From positions 1,348,419 through 1,372,943 of the forward strand of contig BFEA01000211.1 in assembly GCA_003427395.1 (NCBI GenBank): a stretch of 24,525 bases of DNA. Reading direction: 5' to 3'. The position numbers were made by a program, and so were the translations under genes. The stretch's first letter is position 1. Each line of letters starts with the position of its first letter. The notes beneath the pieces are model-generated. The model saw only the letters and a list, made by a program, of their open reading frames with translations, did not search any database and had not been told where the DNA came from. Of the stretch, positions 1 to 8,580 are shown piece by piece. The DNA is from Chara braunii (taxonomy: Eukaryota; Streptophyta; Charophyceae; Charales; Characeae).

Positions 1-67
1 CAGGTTCCTATCACGAAAGGTCAAGGAAGACGGAGCCAGGTTCCTATCACGAAAGGTCAAGGAAGAC
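1..67 (+). repeat. 36-bp in-frame tandem duplication in ORF1
   Basis: A 31-base block starting CAGGTTCCTATCACG occurs at 1-31 and again, identical, at 37-67. The period is 36 bp, exactly 12 codons, so the encoded RFLSRKVKEDGA is duplicated without breaking the frame. The window starts inside it, so more copies may lie to the left. Confidence 0.9.
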
Positions 68-1115
68 ATCGTGAGAGCTTTTGAGGACGAGAAGATATCA
101 AAAGGTTCCTTTGACTCGACCACCCTCAATAGAGGAAGAGTCAAAGTGGAAAGTCCCAACGTGGTGTCGTACGTGGCCAAGAGCTTGGCTATTGCAAACT
201 GGCTCATCATCAAAGGGCGAGATGAACTCACGATCGCTCCGTCGCACACTGTCTTTGAATTTAAACCATGGCTCACCAAAGCCCAGCTCAAGGCGCGAAG
301 ACAAGAGGAAGACGACTCGGTTTTCTGGGTCATTGCTGTGCAAGTCCCACTAGACGCCTGCTTGTACCCAGAAGCGCAAGTGGCACGCGCAAGTGGCCCA
401 ATTGTGCGTTCTCACCCAGCGGAAGACTGAAGCCAGCTCTTATCAATATTAAGTTCGAGATCAACCCTGCCGCACGCGCCAATATGAAGGACAATATATG
501 GGTTGACACGTGTGAAGGTGGCGCGTTGGAAGTCAGATTGGCGTCTGCAGAGACACCAAGGTGTAGACGATGCAGGGCCTTTTTCAACACTGAGGCGGAG
601 TGCAGGCGAAATCGGACCCAAGACCAGGGTGCACCTTCACAACAAGGTCAATCAGGAGCAACAAGTCGGCCTCAATATTAAGGAATTCTGCAACCGGCGG
701 GTAATCAAGTTGGGGCCTCGGGAGGTGAACCAAGCGTAGGAGGAGCCGCTGTGTCAGTCACCGTGGGCAATGCGATCAACGAAGGAGGTAGAGGAGCAAC
801 CCTTCCTAGTTTGGGGACATCAAGCTTCCCAAACTTGGCTAGCCGAGGACAACAGATGCCCCCGCAGGGGGGCCAGTACGGTATGCACGCTCCGCTACCG
901 AATGTGTATCAAAGCATAGCTCCGGGAGGAGGGGTAGTCAGCAACCCTATGTACTCCCCAGGGCTACGCCTGTACCCCATGGCTTTTTCTCATTGGCGGT
1001 AGATCCGCTGATGAACATGGGAAGTAAACCATGGAGGTCATTTCCACCGTTACATCAATACATGGCTTCGGCGTTTGCTCCATACAACGACCCAACACCA
1101 CAGCCAGGAGTATAG
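1..1115 (+). pseudogene. LINE ORF1-like protein (DUF4283 plus zinc-knuckle type), 5' truncated and frameshifted
   Basis: The reading frame enters from the left edge and must be followed through three frames: frame 2 to about 428, frame 1 to about 1000, then frame 3 to TAG at 1113-1115. The first part carries a DUF4283-like block, with VFEFKPWLTKAQ near 250-290 and FWVIAVQVPLDA near 321-356. Next is KPALINIKFEI, then a CCHC-like motif at 562-603 spaced C-x2-C-x4-N-x4-C. The rest is Gly/Pro/Gln/Met-rich and low complexity (PPQGGQYGM and similar). In frame 1 a single TAA at 679-681 interrupts an otherwise open stretch. In plant L1-type LINEs this architecture belongs to ORF1, an RNA-binding protein that coats element RNA; that role is from family knowledge. 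No endonuclease follows before the next element. A Gag-like protein of another retroelement is the main alternative. The two frameshifts and one stop say it is dead. Confidence 0.55.
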
Positions 1116-1130
1116 TCGGCGTATGATAAG

Positions 1131-1204
1131 CTAGGAACCGTACTCCGCGTTTTCTCGTACCCTTACGGGGAAACCCTTCGGAAACCCCAAAGTACGGAGC
1201 CTAG
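1131..1204. repeat. imperfect inverted repeat just after ORF1
   Basis: CTAGGAACCGTACT at 1131-1144 pairs with AGTACGGAGCCTAG at 1191-1204, leaving two mismatches in a 14-bp stem. The 46-base loop contains two GGAAACCC-type direct repeats. It lies 16 bases after the ORF1 stop and before a pyrimidine-rich tract (1229-1275). It could be part of the element's untranslated region; the function is unknown. Confidence 0.5.
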
Positions 1205-1784
1205 AACGATGGGGAAATTGGGGCTATTTCTTTTTCCTTTTTCTTTTTCTTTCTTTCCCGCTCCCTTTTTCCTTCTTGCAAGAAAAACCGGGGCGGGGAC
1301 AGAGACTTAATTTTGCTTTCTCAAGATTGCCCCTAGGGCCATCTCCCACGCGGACGATTAGCGGCCGCGCCAAGAATCCCAACAAAACAGTTAGGAATTA
1401 AGGTAGATAGGAATTTTTGAATTTTTGAATTTGCGCGCGCGCGCAGCTGGTTCTTGCGCATCGCGTAAGCCTTTTTCCCCGCTTGCAACCCGCGCCATCT
1501 TCCCTTCTTGCCGCGCGCTTCGCCTTTGCATGTCCCTTCGTTTTCCCTCAAGCAAGTTCGATCCCGATCCACCCCCCTTCGTCGAAAGTTGATTGCCCAG
1601 ATGATTGGGATGCGCGGATCAGTGCGGTGAAGGCGGGAGACGCGCACTGCTTGAATGAACACCCCAAGCACCCGGGTCGATCATCTCGCCCCCAACTCTT
1701 CTGGAATCCCGGTCCTTCTTGTGTCCTGCTCATCTACAACCCGCGCTGCCCGCACCTTGCGCTGATGACCCGCCGCCTCCCGCA

Positions 1785-1792
1785 CTATAAAT
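1785..1792 (+). promoter_or_regulatory. TATA-like box, candidate LTR promoter
   Basis: CTATAAAT lies in a GC-rich setting and is followed about 12 bases later by a CT-rich initiator-like stretch (1801-1822). The position upstream of the primer-binding site and Gag would fit the U3/R part of an LTR. Motif evidence only. Confidence 0.3.
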
Positions 1793-3377
1793 TCTCGTGA
1801 TCCCTTCCTCTCCCTCTCTTTGATCTCGGCTGCAATGCTGCGCGAGCTATGAGCGAGGTCCACGGCGCCGAACAGGCTCAACGAGCCCAAGTGACGGGCG
1901 GAGTGACGACGCGGGACGGGCTTAGCGGTAGATTCGGGGTAAGCCAGCTGGAGGGACTGAGCTGTGGTGGAGATTGGGCGCCGATGGCGGCAGGGCCTTG
2001 TGGCTATGGCGATCGGTGGTCTTGGGAAGTTTTGAGGCTGCGCCTACGGGGCGTCCACCATTTGGGAATTTTCGTACACGGAGGAACTCGCTTTTATCTC
2101 CATTGCTGCTTTGTCTCAGTGTGATGTATGCAAAGTCGCTACGAACGGGTATCTTGATGTATGCATGTGTGAGACGATCTGTGGATGTGTGCAAGCGTGT
2201 GTATGCATGTGCGTTGGCTTGTAGTATTGAGTGACGATTGTCTGCACGGTTGCATGATCAAGGCGGTCATCGTACTCCCTCCCCTTTTTCCTTCCTTTCT
2301 TCTTTTTTTTTTACGACTCGATCGTGCCAGAAGAAGGCCTTTGTGATTGTGTCTCTGAATTACCTTCCTCCCATGCGATTGAGTCGGGGTCCTGCGGCGT
2401 CAACAGCTGACGTGTCGCACCCGCCATCGGTGACCAGGGACATCCGCTGCACGCGTAGATCGTGATCAGCCGGCGTCTCCGTGCATTCAATGGGACCCCT
2501 TTGCGTTTTGCTGGCTCCGAGAGAGAAAGAGACGTCGTCGCTCCTTGTATGGAGTCGAAACCGCGCCCTTCGCGCTCCAGCACGGGTTCTCGTCCGTGCC
2601 CTTCCCTCGACTCCGCCCGTCGCAGTGCACTGCCGATCTTCCCAGTCGCTGACGACGATAGCGTCTATTGCGACGCGGATGTATGGAGCGCCCTGCGGCA
2701 CACGGAGCTAATCCACTGGCGCAACCTCGACCGGGCGTGCCATGTCGAGGGAAGCGGGTTTGTGCCGATTGATCGGTTTTCCTTCCCGCCCCTTATATTG
2801 CCTTACACCGACCTGACGGTGCTCCCCTGGTCCGCGACCCACACCACGTGGCGACCCCAGTTCAGCTGCCGCTGGTGCCGCCAAGGGGACTCTTGCTCGT
2901 GGCGGCGGCTAGTTCTGGGATACGGGGGGGCCGCCCGATTCCCAGAGCTTTCCCGCAACGCGGGCGCTCTCCCGGTCCGCTTCCGCACGACGATTCCGGC
3001 GACGGCCTCCGCCTGTAGAGGTCCCGCGACTGGAAGCCCCCGCGGCCTCGACGAACCTGACGACAAGGCTTGAGAAACCCGAGCGGCGGACTCGATCGCC
3101 CCTGCAAACCGAGCCTTGCGAGGAACGGGTCCCCCGTTCCTCCTTGTTCCCGTCCTCTAGCAAAACCAGGCCGGATACGTCCGTCCCTCCCTTGTTTTGT
3201 TGTTTCCGGCGGCAGTTCGAACCCCAGCAGGGAAGTCCATCAGGACGAAACAAGAGACCCCCGTTCCAACCGGGAGGCTCAACCCCCACGGCCAAAAATC
3301 CTCGGCCACGCCCCCCCCCCCCCTTTACAACTCTGATCGGCAAACCTAGTACGGAAAGCCGGGAGGGGGCGTGAGGT

Positions 3378-3389
3378 TGGTATCAGAGC
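3378..3389 (+). promoter_or_regulatory. primer-binding site for initiator-Met tRNA
   Basis: TGGTATCAGAGC is the classic plant LTR-retrotransposon primer-binding site, complementary to the 3' end of the initiator methionine tRNA; it starts minus-strand DNA synthesis. It lies 173 bases before the first Gag ATG, which is the expected arrangement. The LTR should end within a few bases to its left, but no clear CA terminus is visible there. Confidence 0.85.
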
Positions 3390-3561
3390 TGATTTGTTTT
3401 CGGCTCCGAGGTTTTCCTAGGACGACCGCCCCATTTTGGTGTTTTGACTTTTCTATTTCTAAACTTCTTTTATTTTGAGTAGGCTGGCTCCTCGTCGACG
3501 CCGGGCCGCGAACAATAATCAGAACCGAGCGAAAGGCCGGGCTCAAGATCCGCCTTCCGCG

Positions 3562-4737
3562 ATGGTTGAACCCGGAGGCAGAGGTGGAAATGGCGGCGAT
3601 AACCATGCGGTTATGGCCAACCATCCCCTTTATTTTGTGCCTCCTCCTTCCGAGGTTCCCATCTTTTATGAGGATGAAACCGATCCTCGCACCTGGCTGG
3701 CCGCCTTGAGAGCTCAGGGCTGGTCGGACCAGTTACTCCGGGAACGGATTCCGGGAAGGTTAGCCGGAACTGCCTTTGAATGGTACGGGCAGAATCCCTA
3801 CACCAATTGGCCAACCTTCCAAAGGAAGTTTCTTGAACGATTTGATCATATTGCACCGGGGCAATGCCTTCGTTTGATCAAAGAATACACCCAGCAGCCA
3901 AGGGAAACCTTGGCTAGATACGCGGAGCGTTTTACTTACCTGGCTGAAAGCTCCGGGGTGGACGAGAAGATGGTCCGAACCGATTTCGTTAGAGGGCTAT
4001 CTGATTCTCGCCTGCGAAAAAAAATTCGTAAGAAATGCAATCCAATCGAACATACTCTGACCGAACTGATTCAGTACGCTATCAAATACGGAAAGGAAAA
4101 TTACGACGTGGGTTTGGATTCCGAATCCGACGAAGACGATCCTTCGGGCGTCCGACGCCATAGTTATTCCGCTACGGTGCGGATGTTCGAGGACCGCTTC
4201 GGACTAGGACCGGCAAAGAAAAACTCGGATCGAAAAGCTTCTTCCTCTGCTTCGACCTCCCGACGCTCTGGTCAAGCGCAAGGAGGCCGGGATGAGGAAG
4301 ATATATCCATGAAAGAAGTTGCGGCCCAACTCATTACAGTAGTGGCTCCGCTGACGGAATTTGTTCAAAATATGCAACGGCAAAGAGTGGCGGCCGCTCA
4401 ACGACAGCAAGCGGCCATAGCGGCCGGTGCATCCATACCCCGACCAGCCGCAGTAGGAGTCGCTCAGCCCATGCAGTGTTATAACTGCAACCAACCGGGC
4501 CACCTGGCGAAGGATTGTCCGAAACCTCGGCCGCAAGGTGGGACCGCTGGACCTGCCGGATCCTCCCAAATCCCATTAGCTGCTCCGACTGCTGCAGGAC
4601 AAGGGAGGGTAGCCACGATGATGGACATGGGAATGACGATGATGGAACCCTGCGGACAAGGGAGGGTAGCCTGCTCCGACTGCTGCAGGACAAGGGAGGG
4701 TAGCCACGGTGATGGACCCCTGTGGCCGCCGAGATAG
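3562..4737 (+). CDS. gag: Ty3/gypsy Gag polyprotein fragment (capsid plus CCHC nucleocapsid)
   Basis: Gag forms the retrotransposon particle and packages element RNA. I start it at the first in-frame ATG (3562); the frame is also open back to 3475 without an ATG. The product is 391 residues. Residues about 50-165 fit the Retrotrans_gag capsid domain, with AGTAFEWYGQN, WPTFQRKFLERF, LARYAERFTYLA and FVRGLSDSRLRKKI. An acidic patch (DSESDEDD) follows near residue 195. The nucleocapsid has an intact zinc knuckle at residues 306-319, CYNCNQPGHLAKDC, with correct C-x2-C-x4-H-x4-C spacing. Downstream of it an imperfect duplication with a 91-bp period shifts the frame, so the last ~25 residues are probably out of register and the stop premature. 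No protease, RT or integrase follows in this orientation; a LINE piece begins instead. The element is therefore broken. Confidence 0.85.
   Translation: MVEPGGRGGNGGDNHAVMANHPLYFVPPPSEVPIFYEDETDPRTWLAALRAQGWSDQLLRERIPGRLAGTAFEWYGQNPYTNWPTFQRKFLERFDHIAPGQCLRLIKEYTQQPRETLARYAERFTYLAESSGVDEKMVRTDFVRGLSDSRLRKKIRKKCNPIEHTLTELIQYAIKYGKENYDVGLDSESDEDDPSGVRRHSYSATVRMFEDRFGLGPAKKNSDRKASSSASTSRRSGQAQGGRDEEDISMKEVAAQLITVVAPLTEFVQNMQRQRVAAAQRQQAAIAAGASIPRPAAVGVAQPMQCYNCNQPGHLAKDCPKPRPQGGTAGPAGSSQIPLAAPTAAGQGRVATMMDMGMTMMEPCGQGRVACSDCCRTREGSHGDGPLWPPR
4580..4708 (+). repeat. 91-bp-period duplication inside Gag
   Basis: A 38-base block beginning CTGCTCCGACTGCTGCAGG occurs at 4580-4617 and 4671-4708, and a 17-base part of it recurs at 4654-4670. 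The period (91) is not a multiple of three, so the second copy is read in a different frame from the first: APTAAGQGRVAT becomes CSDCCRTREGS. Confidence 0.85.
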
Positions 4738-4914
4738 GACCCGAAGAAAATATGGCGGCGGCCATGCTCGAACCCGGGACCATTGGAGTGATACATCACG
4801 TCCAACGGATTACCGAGGAAAGCGATCTCGGAGCTTGGCGACCAGGGTTCGAAGATCTTGGATCACCTGGCCCTGAGTATAAGGATGGCCACATCGACGT
4901 TTTGGATGCCTTGA
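4738..4914 (+). other. out-of-frame remnant after Gag
   Basis: A different frame stays open from 4722 to 4934 (70 residues, with GVIHHVQRITEESDLGAW and KDGHIDVLDAL). It looks protein-like and could be the Gag-protease linker displaced by frameshifts, but I see no protease DTG/DSG motif and recognise no family. Its last bases overlap the start of the LINE fragment. Confidence 0.25.
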
Positions 4915-5399
4915 AGGCCCTGGACCTACGATGAATTCTCACAAATCCTCTATCTCTTGAGTCGAACAGCGATCCTCTGGGCCATCTGGAGGAGATGATG
5001 TACGTATGAGTGGGAGGGAGCCAGACTTTATGGCCCAGAATTCACAGAAAGCATCAAGTTGCAAATTCAAACTGATATTACAACGGCATGAGAACACACA
5101 AAAGAAAAAAAAATCAACATTTGAAAACGAAAAAAGAAATCTGGGACCATATTCGAGACTTCAGCAGCAATTGGCTTGGAGGGAAACAGGGGGGAAGAAT
5201 AGGGAGGGCAGAGTGGAAGGATGGTGCTGAGTAGAAGGATATGGAATTCAAGAGAAACTACAGGATCGTCTTCAATGATTGGTGTGGTGTGGACCCTTCA
5301 ATTCCCTTACGTCCCTTGTCTGAGTTTCCTGATCCGTTCCCGCCGCCAGTTGGGTCAATAGTCCCCATCTCATGGTATGGTCAAGATGGGGTTAACTAA
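4915..5399 (+). pseudogene. LINE ORF2 C-terminal fragment (copy L-a)
   Basis: The frame starting DEFSQILYLLSRTAILWAIW (4930 onward) matches the post-zinc-finger region of plant LINE ORF2. It then reads GPEFTESIKLQIQTDI, which lines up with GPEVTEQIQQQINMEI in the copy at 20974. After a TGA near 5003, another near 5091 and a frameshift, it continues as FSSNWLGGKQGGRIGRAEW (about 5157-5213). A TAG and a second shift follow. The end is FNDWCGVDP, LRPLSEFPDPFPPP and a TAA at 5397-5399. The same tail occurs at 21095-21342 and 23993-24300. The fragment starts right after the broken gypsy Gag, so the two are juxtaposed. No RT portion is present and it cannot be active. Confidence 0.75.
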
Positions 5400-5683
5400 G
5401 GAAGTGTTCACATGATGTTTACAGAGTGGATATGGTAGAAAAAGTGTGGATCTGTCACCCACCTCTGGACGAAGAAGTCCAAAAGGACTCAGCATGACAG
5501 GATCTATTTTTGATGACTGTTACAGCTCTAGCATAGAAGAGAAGTCGCTGGCGCCCTGACAAGGGTGAAGAGGGGCCGTAGAGCTATCAAAAGAGATGCT
5601 GGGCTAAGTTCTCAAGAACTTAGTGCAGTTCGGGTTTTCCTTGGATTTCCCCATTAACAGAGCTATCTGAGGAATCATGAGGG
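5400..5683. other. no gene seen; contains a 20-bp palindrome
   Basis: Nothing coding is recognised. At 5604-5623 CTAAGTTCT and AGAACTTAG form a perfect 9-bp inverted repeat around CA. It lies on the 5' side of the next A-tail-family repeat and may be a diverged outer module of it (GATGCTGGGCTAAG precedes it). Confidence 0.5.
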
Positions 5684-5790
5684 ATGCTGGGCCCGATTCC
5701 CAGCATATCATCATTGTATCCCAGGGGACTCTGGACCCTTTTTCCAGCAGGTGCAGCTCCCTACCAATAGACTGGAGCCGCCTGCATCTA
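5684..5790 (+). repeat. hairpin repeat copy H7 (sense orientation, two GCTGG hairpins)
   Basis: ATGCTGGG at 5684-5691 and CCCAGCAT at 5699-5706 form a perfect 8-bp stem with a 7-base loop. A second hairpin, CTGGA (5731-5735) with TCCAG (5743-5747), follows. Next is GCAGGTGCAGCTCCCTACCAATAG, which in reverse reads as the family's CTATTGGTRGGGAGC box. The spacing of two hairpins matches copies H8 and H9. No A tail is present on this copy. Confidence 0.75.
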
Positions 5791-5799
5791 TAGGAAGGA

Positions 5800-6380
5800 G
5801 TGTATGCTCTTATCATCACTCCTTCCTCTTATCGAAGGGTTTGTCTTAGGCAAGGACCCCACAGCTTTGCGGATGGAAAAGTGGTTTGCCCACGAAAAGC
5901 GGGCAAGTCATTTTGGAAAGTTTTCCGGGACCCCATCGCAGAGGGCCAAATGCGCTTGGAAAACCCTTTGGAAATCACTTGAGCCAATCGTTGCCTGTTT
6001 CCGTTGGCACTCGTCTGTTTTATTGTTTTTTTCCTTTTTTTTTTTTTTTTTTTTTTTTTTTTGTGGCGCTCTTCATCTCTATTGGCTGCTGCCTTTTCCG
6101 AGACTTTTCCAGAAACAACATGCCCTCCCCCCTACCCTCTACAGTCGGCACAAAATTGCGGCGAGGAATCCTCAGGCCGCGGACTATGTGAAAACACAAA
6201 CTGATGTTTTTCCAAGCCGCAATCTTCGGTATGTGGGGTCCTGGAATAGGGTTTGCGGAAGAAATTTCACCTTTTCCAGGACATTTGCGGCAGGCTGTGG
6301 GGTCCTGGAAACAGCTTTTGCGGCAAAGTTTTTCCTTTCCGCGGTCCTGTGGGGTCCTTGCCTTATAAACAAAAAAACAC
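5800..6380. repeat. degenerate GTGGGGTCC tandem repeats and a T28 tract
   Basis: GTGGGGTCC recurs at 6233, 6297 and 6349 in units of about 64 and 52 bases that share TTTGCGG and TTTTCC. A related, weaker pattern (GGAAAG..TTTCC, GGACCCC) precedes it around 5917-5980. A run of 28 T lies at 6035-6062. Long open frames through this part come from the repeats and the homopolymer. Confidence 0.55.
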
Positions 6381-6594
6381 AAAGGTGTAGTTTGTACCCA
6401 ACTTTGGATGAGTACTCAGTCAGGGGGATTTTAGTAACTGCACCGGTGTTGTCAGTCAATGTCCATCCCATTTTTTGCGCGTCGACTTTCCATTGCTGAG
6501 GGGGACTTGCTTCACCGTTGATCACATACAAGATTTGACCTTGTTTTGATGGTAACTCCTCCCATTGGATGTTTTGCTGCAGTCCTATTTTCAT
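6184..6594 (-). CDS. unrecognised 136-residue open frame, upstream half protein-like
   Basis: I do not recognise this frame. Its N-terminal ~70 residues (6390-6594) have a balanced, globular-looking composition, including IQWEELPSKQGQILYVINGE, WKVDAQKMGWTLTDNTGAV and IPLTEYSSKVGY. The C-terminal half is the reverse reading of the GTGGGGTCC repeats and is probably not coding. The frame extends a few codons upstream of the ATG to a TAG. It could be a remnant exon or retroelement piece. No promoter or partner gene is visible. Treat it as a hypothesis. Confidence 0.2.
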   Translation of the reverse strand: MKIGLQQNIQWEELPSKQGQILYVINGEASPPQQWKVDAQKMGWTLTDNTGAVTKIPLTEYSSKVGYKLHLCVFLFIRQGPHRTAERKNFAAKAVSRTPQPAANVLEKVKFLPQTLFQDPTYRRLRLGKTSVCVFT

Positions 6595-6599
6595 GTGTA

Positions 6600-7239
6600 C
6601 TCTGCAAATATTACTTGGGACGCTTGGTCTGATTCCCGAAGTATTCTACCACTCCGTTCAGGATTTCGACCACGTGCGGCCTTGAGTGACGCAGTACGGC
6701 CGTCGAATACATTGGATCTCGACGGCCTGGTAGTTTCCGAGCGGGGACTGTAAAGATGCCCACCTCCCGTCCAATGAGATGCGTCGAAAAAAAAAACCAA
6801 CAAAGTTGGACATGATAGCTGGTGGCTTTGCGTGGGTGGGAAGTCTGGATTTTATGGATTTAAAAAGGGGGGGGTTGATTTCCAGACTTTTTTTTTTTTT
6901 TTTTTGGCTCTGAGAAATAGAACTTGAAATGTGAAATTCGAATATTGTGGTGGATCTGACAGGAAAGCTTCCGCGTCTGTCGGATGGCCTGCTCGAGGCA
7001 TCATGAGATACATGGTGTTGAATGTATCCCAATACCAGTTACTTGTTCATCCTCGTGACTGTGTTCGTGGACACATTTTATTGCCACGGTACATCAATAT
7101 GAAGACTTTCGTGAAGGAGATAGTACCAACCCATCAATTCGCGTGCACAGCTGTTCTTCATAGTTTTATGTGCTATTTCAATTCATTTTAAATCAGAAAA
7201 CGATCCATTCATGCAAATAAAAAATCATTTTATTTTATT
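6600..7239. other. no gene seen
   Basis: This holds an A/T homopolymer (T18 at 6888-6905), an A10 run at 6787 and no recognisable protein. An 86-codon open frame at 6931-7191 on the plus strand matches nothing I know. Confidence 0.5.
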
Positions 7240-7385
7240 TTTTTTAATAAAAGAAAAACCCTTGTGTAAGCCCTCTATCCCGGCGGTGGTGAGAGAACCG
7301 TCAGGATTGAAGGCTTATCTGTTGGGCTGCTCCATCTATTGGTGGGGAGCGGCACCTGCTGGAAACCGGGTCCAGCGTCCCTTTG
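7226..7385 (-). repeat. hairpin repeat copy H1 with A-rich tail (on minus strand)
   Basis: On the plus strand a T-rich tract (7226-7252) is followed by CCTCTATCCCGGCGGTGGTGAG, then the hairpin GCTCC...GGAGC (7329-7350). The second hairpin is GCTGGA (7358-7363), loop AACCGGG, TCCAGC (7371-7376), then GTCCC. Read on the minus strand this is a short element ending in an A-rich tail, as expected of a SINE. H8 and H9 share its full ~115-base body. Confidence 0.8.
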
Positions 7386-7561
7386 AACAACTTTCATTAC
7401 AGAGTTTGCTGTTTCATTCTGTAGGGCTGAGGATATTTCACTTCTAAAGTCGGGGCTCCATTTTCCCTTCGGAGCTGCTCGTGTCTCCCTTCCCATCTTG
7501 GAGCATCCTTGATTATCACTTTGTATTTTCCAAAAAACCATAAAATTGCTTCACACATAGT

Positions 7562-7966
7562 AGAATACTTCGCTAGTCCTCTGGATACCCCTGATCATTA
7601 TTGGCGGGGTCTGACCAACACGGGTGTGAGTGTGAGCGCGAGTGGGTTATGTGTGGGAGAGTGTTGGCCATAGCCTCTGCTGCTACTCGATGAAGGGTGG
7701 GGGACAATGAGAAAGGGAGGCACAGCTACTGGCAGGTCTCCGTCTTCGTGTTAGCCAGACCCCCACTGGCGGCCCCAATCCTATACCCTAATCATTAGGG
7801 GCAAGGGGCAACATGAAATCTCCCCTTCACAGAGAGAGGAAAACTATGCTTGCAGGGGTCCCCTCTAGATAGTCTTAGGAGTAGGTAGTGGAAGGTCAAC
7901 AAAAACAGAAGTTCAGAGAAGAATATAGAAAGAAAGAGAAAAAAAAAAAAAGAATACTTCGCTAGT
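7562..7966 (+). mobile_element. SINE-like retroposon, 373 bp, poly(A) tail, 16-bp target-site duplication
   Basis: AGAATACTTCGCTAGT occurs at 7562-7577 and again, identical, at 7951-7966. The second copy directly follows an A-rich tail (about 7917-7950, ending in A12). This is the signature of target-primed reverse transcription: target-site duplication, element (7578-7950), poly(A), duplication. The body has no open frame of note and is too short to encode its own machinery, so a LINE would have mobilised it. I find no clear tRNA-type A and B boxes, so its RNA origin is unknown. Inside it GGGGTCTG (7606-7613) pairs with CAGACCCC (7756-7763), and CCCTAATCATTAGGG (7786-7800) is a 7-bp perfect palindrome around one base. 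No second copy was found in this window. The first base of the duplication could also belong to the tail. Confidence 0.8.
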
Positions 7967-8523
7967 GGGTCCAGGCCCCTGCGAATGTTGGATGAACACT
8001 GGGACATGTATGTTTTGAAAAAAAAAGAGAAAAGGGAAAACTAGGGCGCAGTCAAGGTTTTCGGTTTTAAATGTGTAGAGAGGAAAATCATCAATGTATC
8101 CAACCCAGCTTTAGGGTTGGGTGGGGATGCGTTGTATTCGAGGGATGCCTTTAGTGGATTTAGAACTTAGACGTGACTGCACCCTAGTTACCCCCCCAAA
8201 AAACGAAGTTCAGCAAGCGGAAAACAGGCAGTTGCACCTAGCCTGGTTTGCGAGGCAAGGGGGGGCACGGCACTAATTGCTTCCCATGGAGAGGAAGGAT
8301 TGACCTGTACCCCCCTATGTAAAGTTATATTTCTCTGTCATTTTTCTTGTAGGGTCCCCTTTACATCCTCAGTTCCCAGTTCCAAGGGGCTGTGGCCGTT
8401 GCCATCCCTTAGTTGCAGTGTTGTAGCAGAAACTTTAAGGTAATAAGAGAGGGCTAGGGTCTCGTTGCGCCAGCGACTTAGATGAAGTCAAGGGAGGTCC
8501 TTCGCTTTTCTTTTGAAGAACAT
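7967..8523. other. no gene seen
   Basis: Single-copy-looking non-coding sequence with short A and G runs (for example A9 near 8019, GGGGGG near 8259). No recognisable protein, RNA or repeat. Confidence 0.5.
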
Positions 8524-8580
8524 GCTCGAGTCTTATTGGTGGGGAGAGGCACGTGCTGGGAGCTGGGCCCAGCGTCCCAT
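8524..8580 (-). repeat. hairpin repeat copy H2 (partial)
   Basis: The TCTTATTGGTGGGGAG box is followed by GCTGGG (8555-8560), loop AGCTGGG, CCCAGC (8568-8573), then GTCCC. The stem has G:C where most copies have A:T at the sixth pair, so both sides changed together. The part toward the A tail is too diverged to align by eye. Confidence 0.7.

Larger units (their letters stand above)
1116..3377 (+). other. non-coding region; probable 5' LTR and leader of the downstream gypsy element (boundary not found)
   Basis: I see no convincing gene here. The stretch has a pyrimidine tract (1229-1275), a short (GC)6 run (1433-1444), a TATA-like box at 1785, a TG-rich patch (2120-2220), and a GC-rich part from about 2440 with a run of 13 C at 3311-3323. 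A primer-binding site lies directly at its right end and Gag follows, so part of this should be a long terminal repeat. I cannot see the 5' LTR boundary or a second LTR copy in the window, so length and start are undetermined. Open frames near 2462-3073 exist on both strands but match nothing and have biased composition. Confidence 0.35.

Noticed and set aside
2462-3073. 203-codon open frame on the plus strand, overlapped by long frames on the minus strand
   Set aside because: Composition is Arg/Ser/Pro-rich as expected of random GC-rich DNA, no motif is recognisable, and it lies in the probable LTR/leader before the primer-binding site.
3215-3225. GTTCGAACCCC, like the T-loop or B box of a tRNA gene
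   Set aside because: No matching A box, anticodon arm or acceptor stem can be found around it.
7786-7800. CCCTAAT followed by ATTAGGG, resembling telomere repeats
   Set aside because: It is a single palindrome inside a SINE-like element and not a repeat array.
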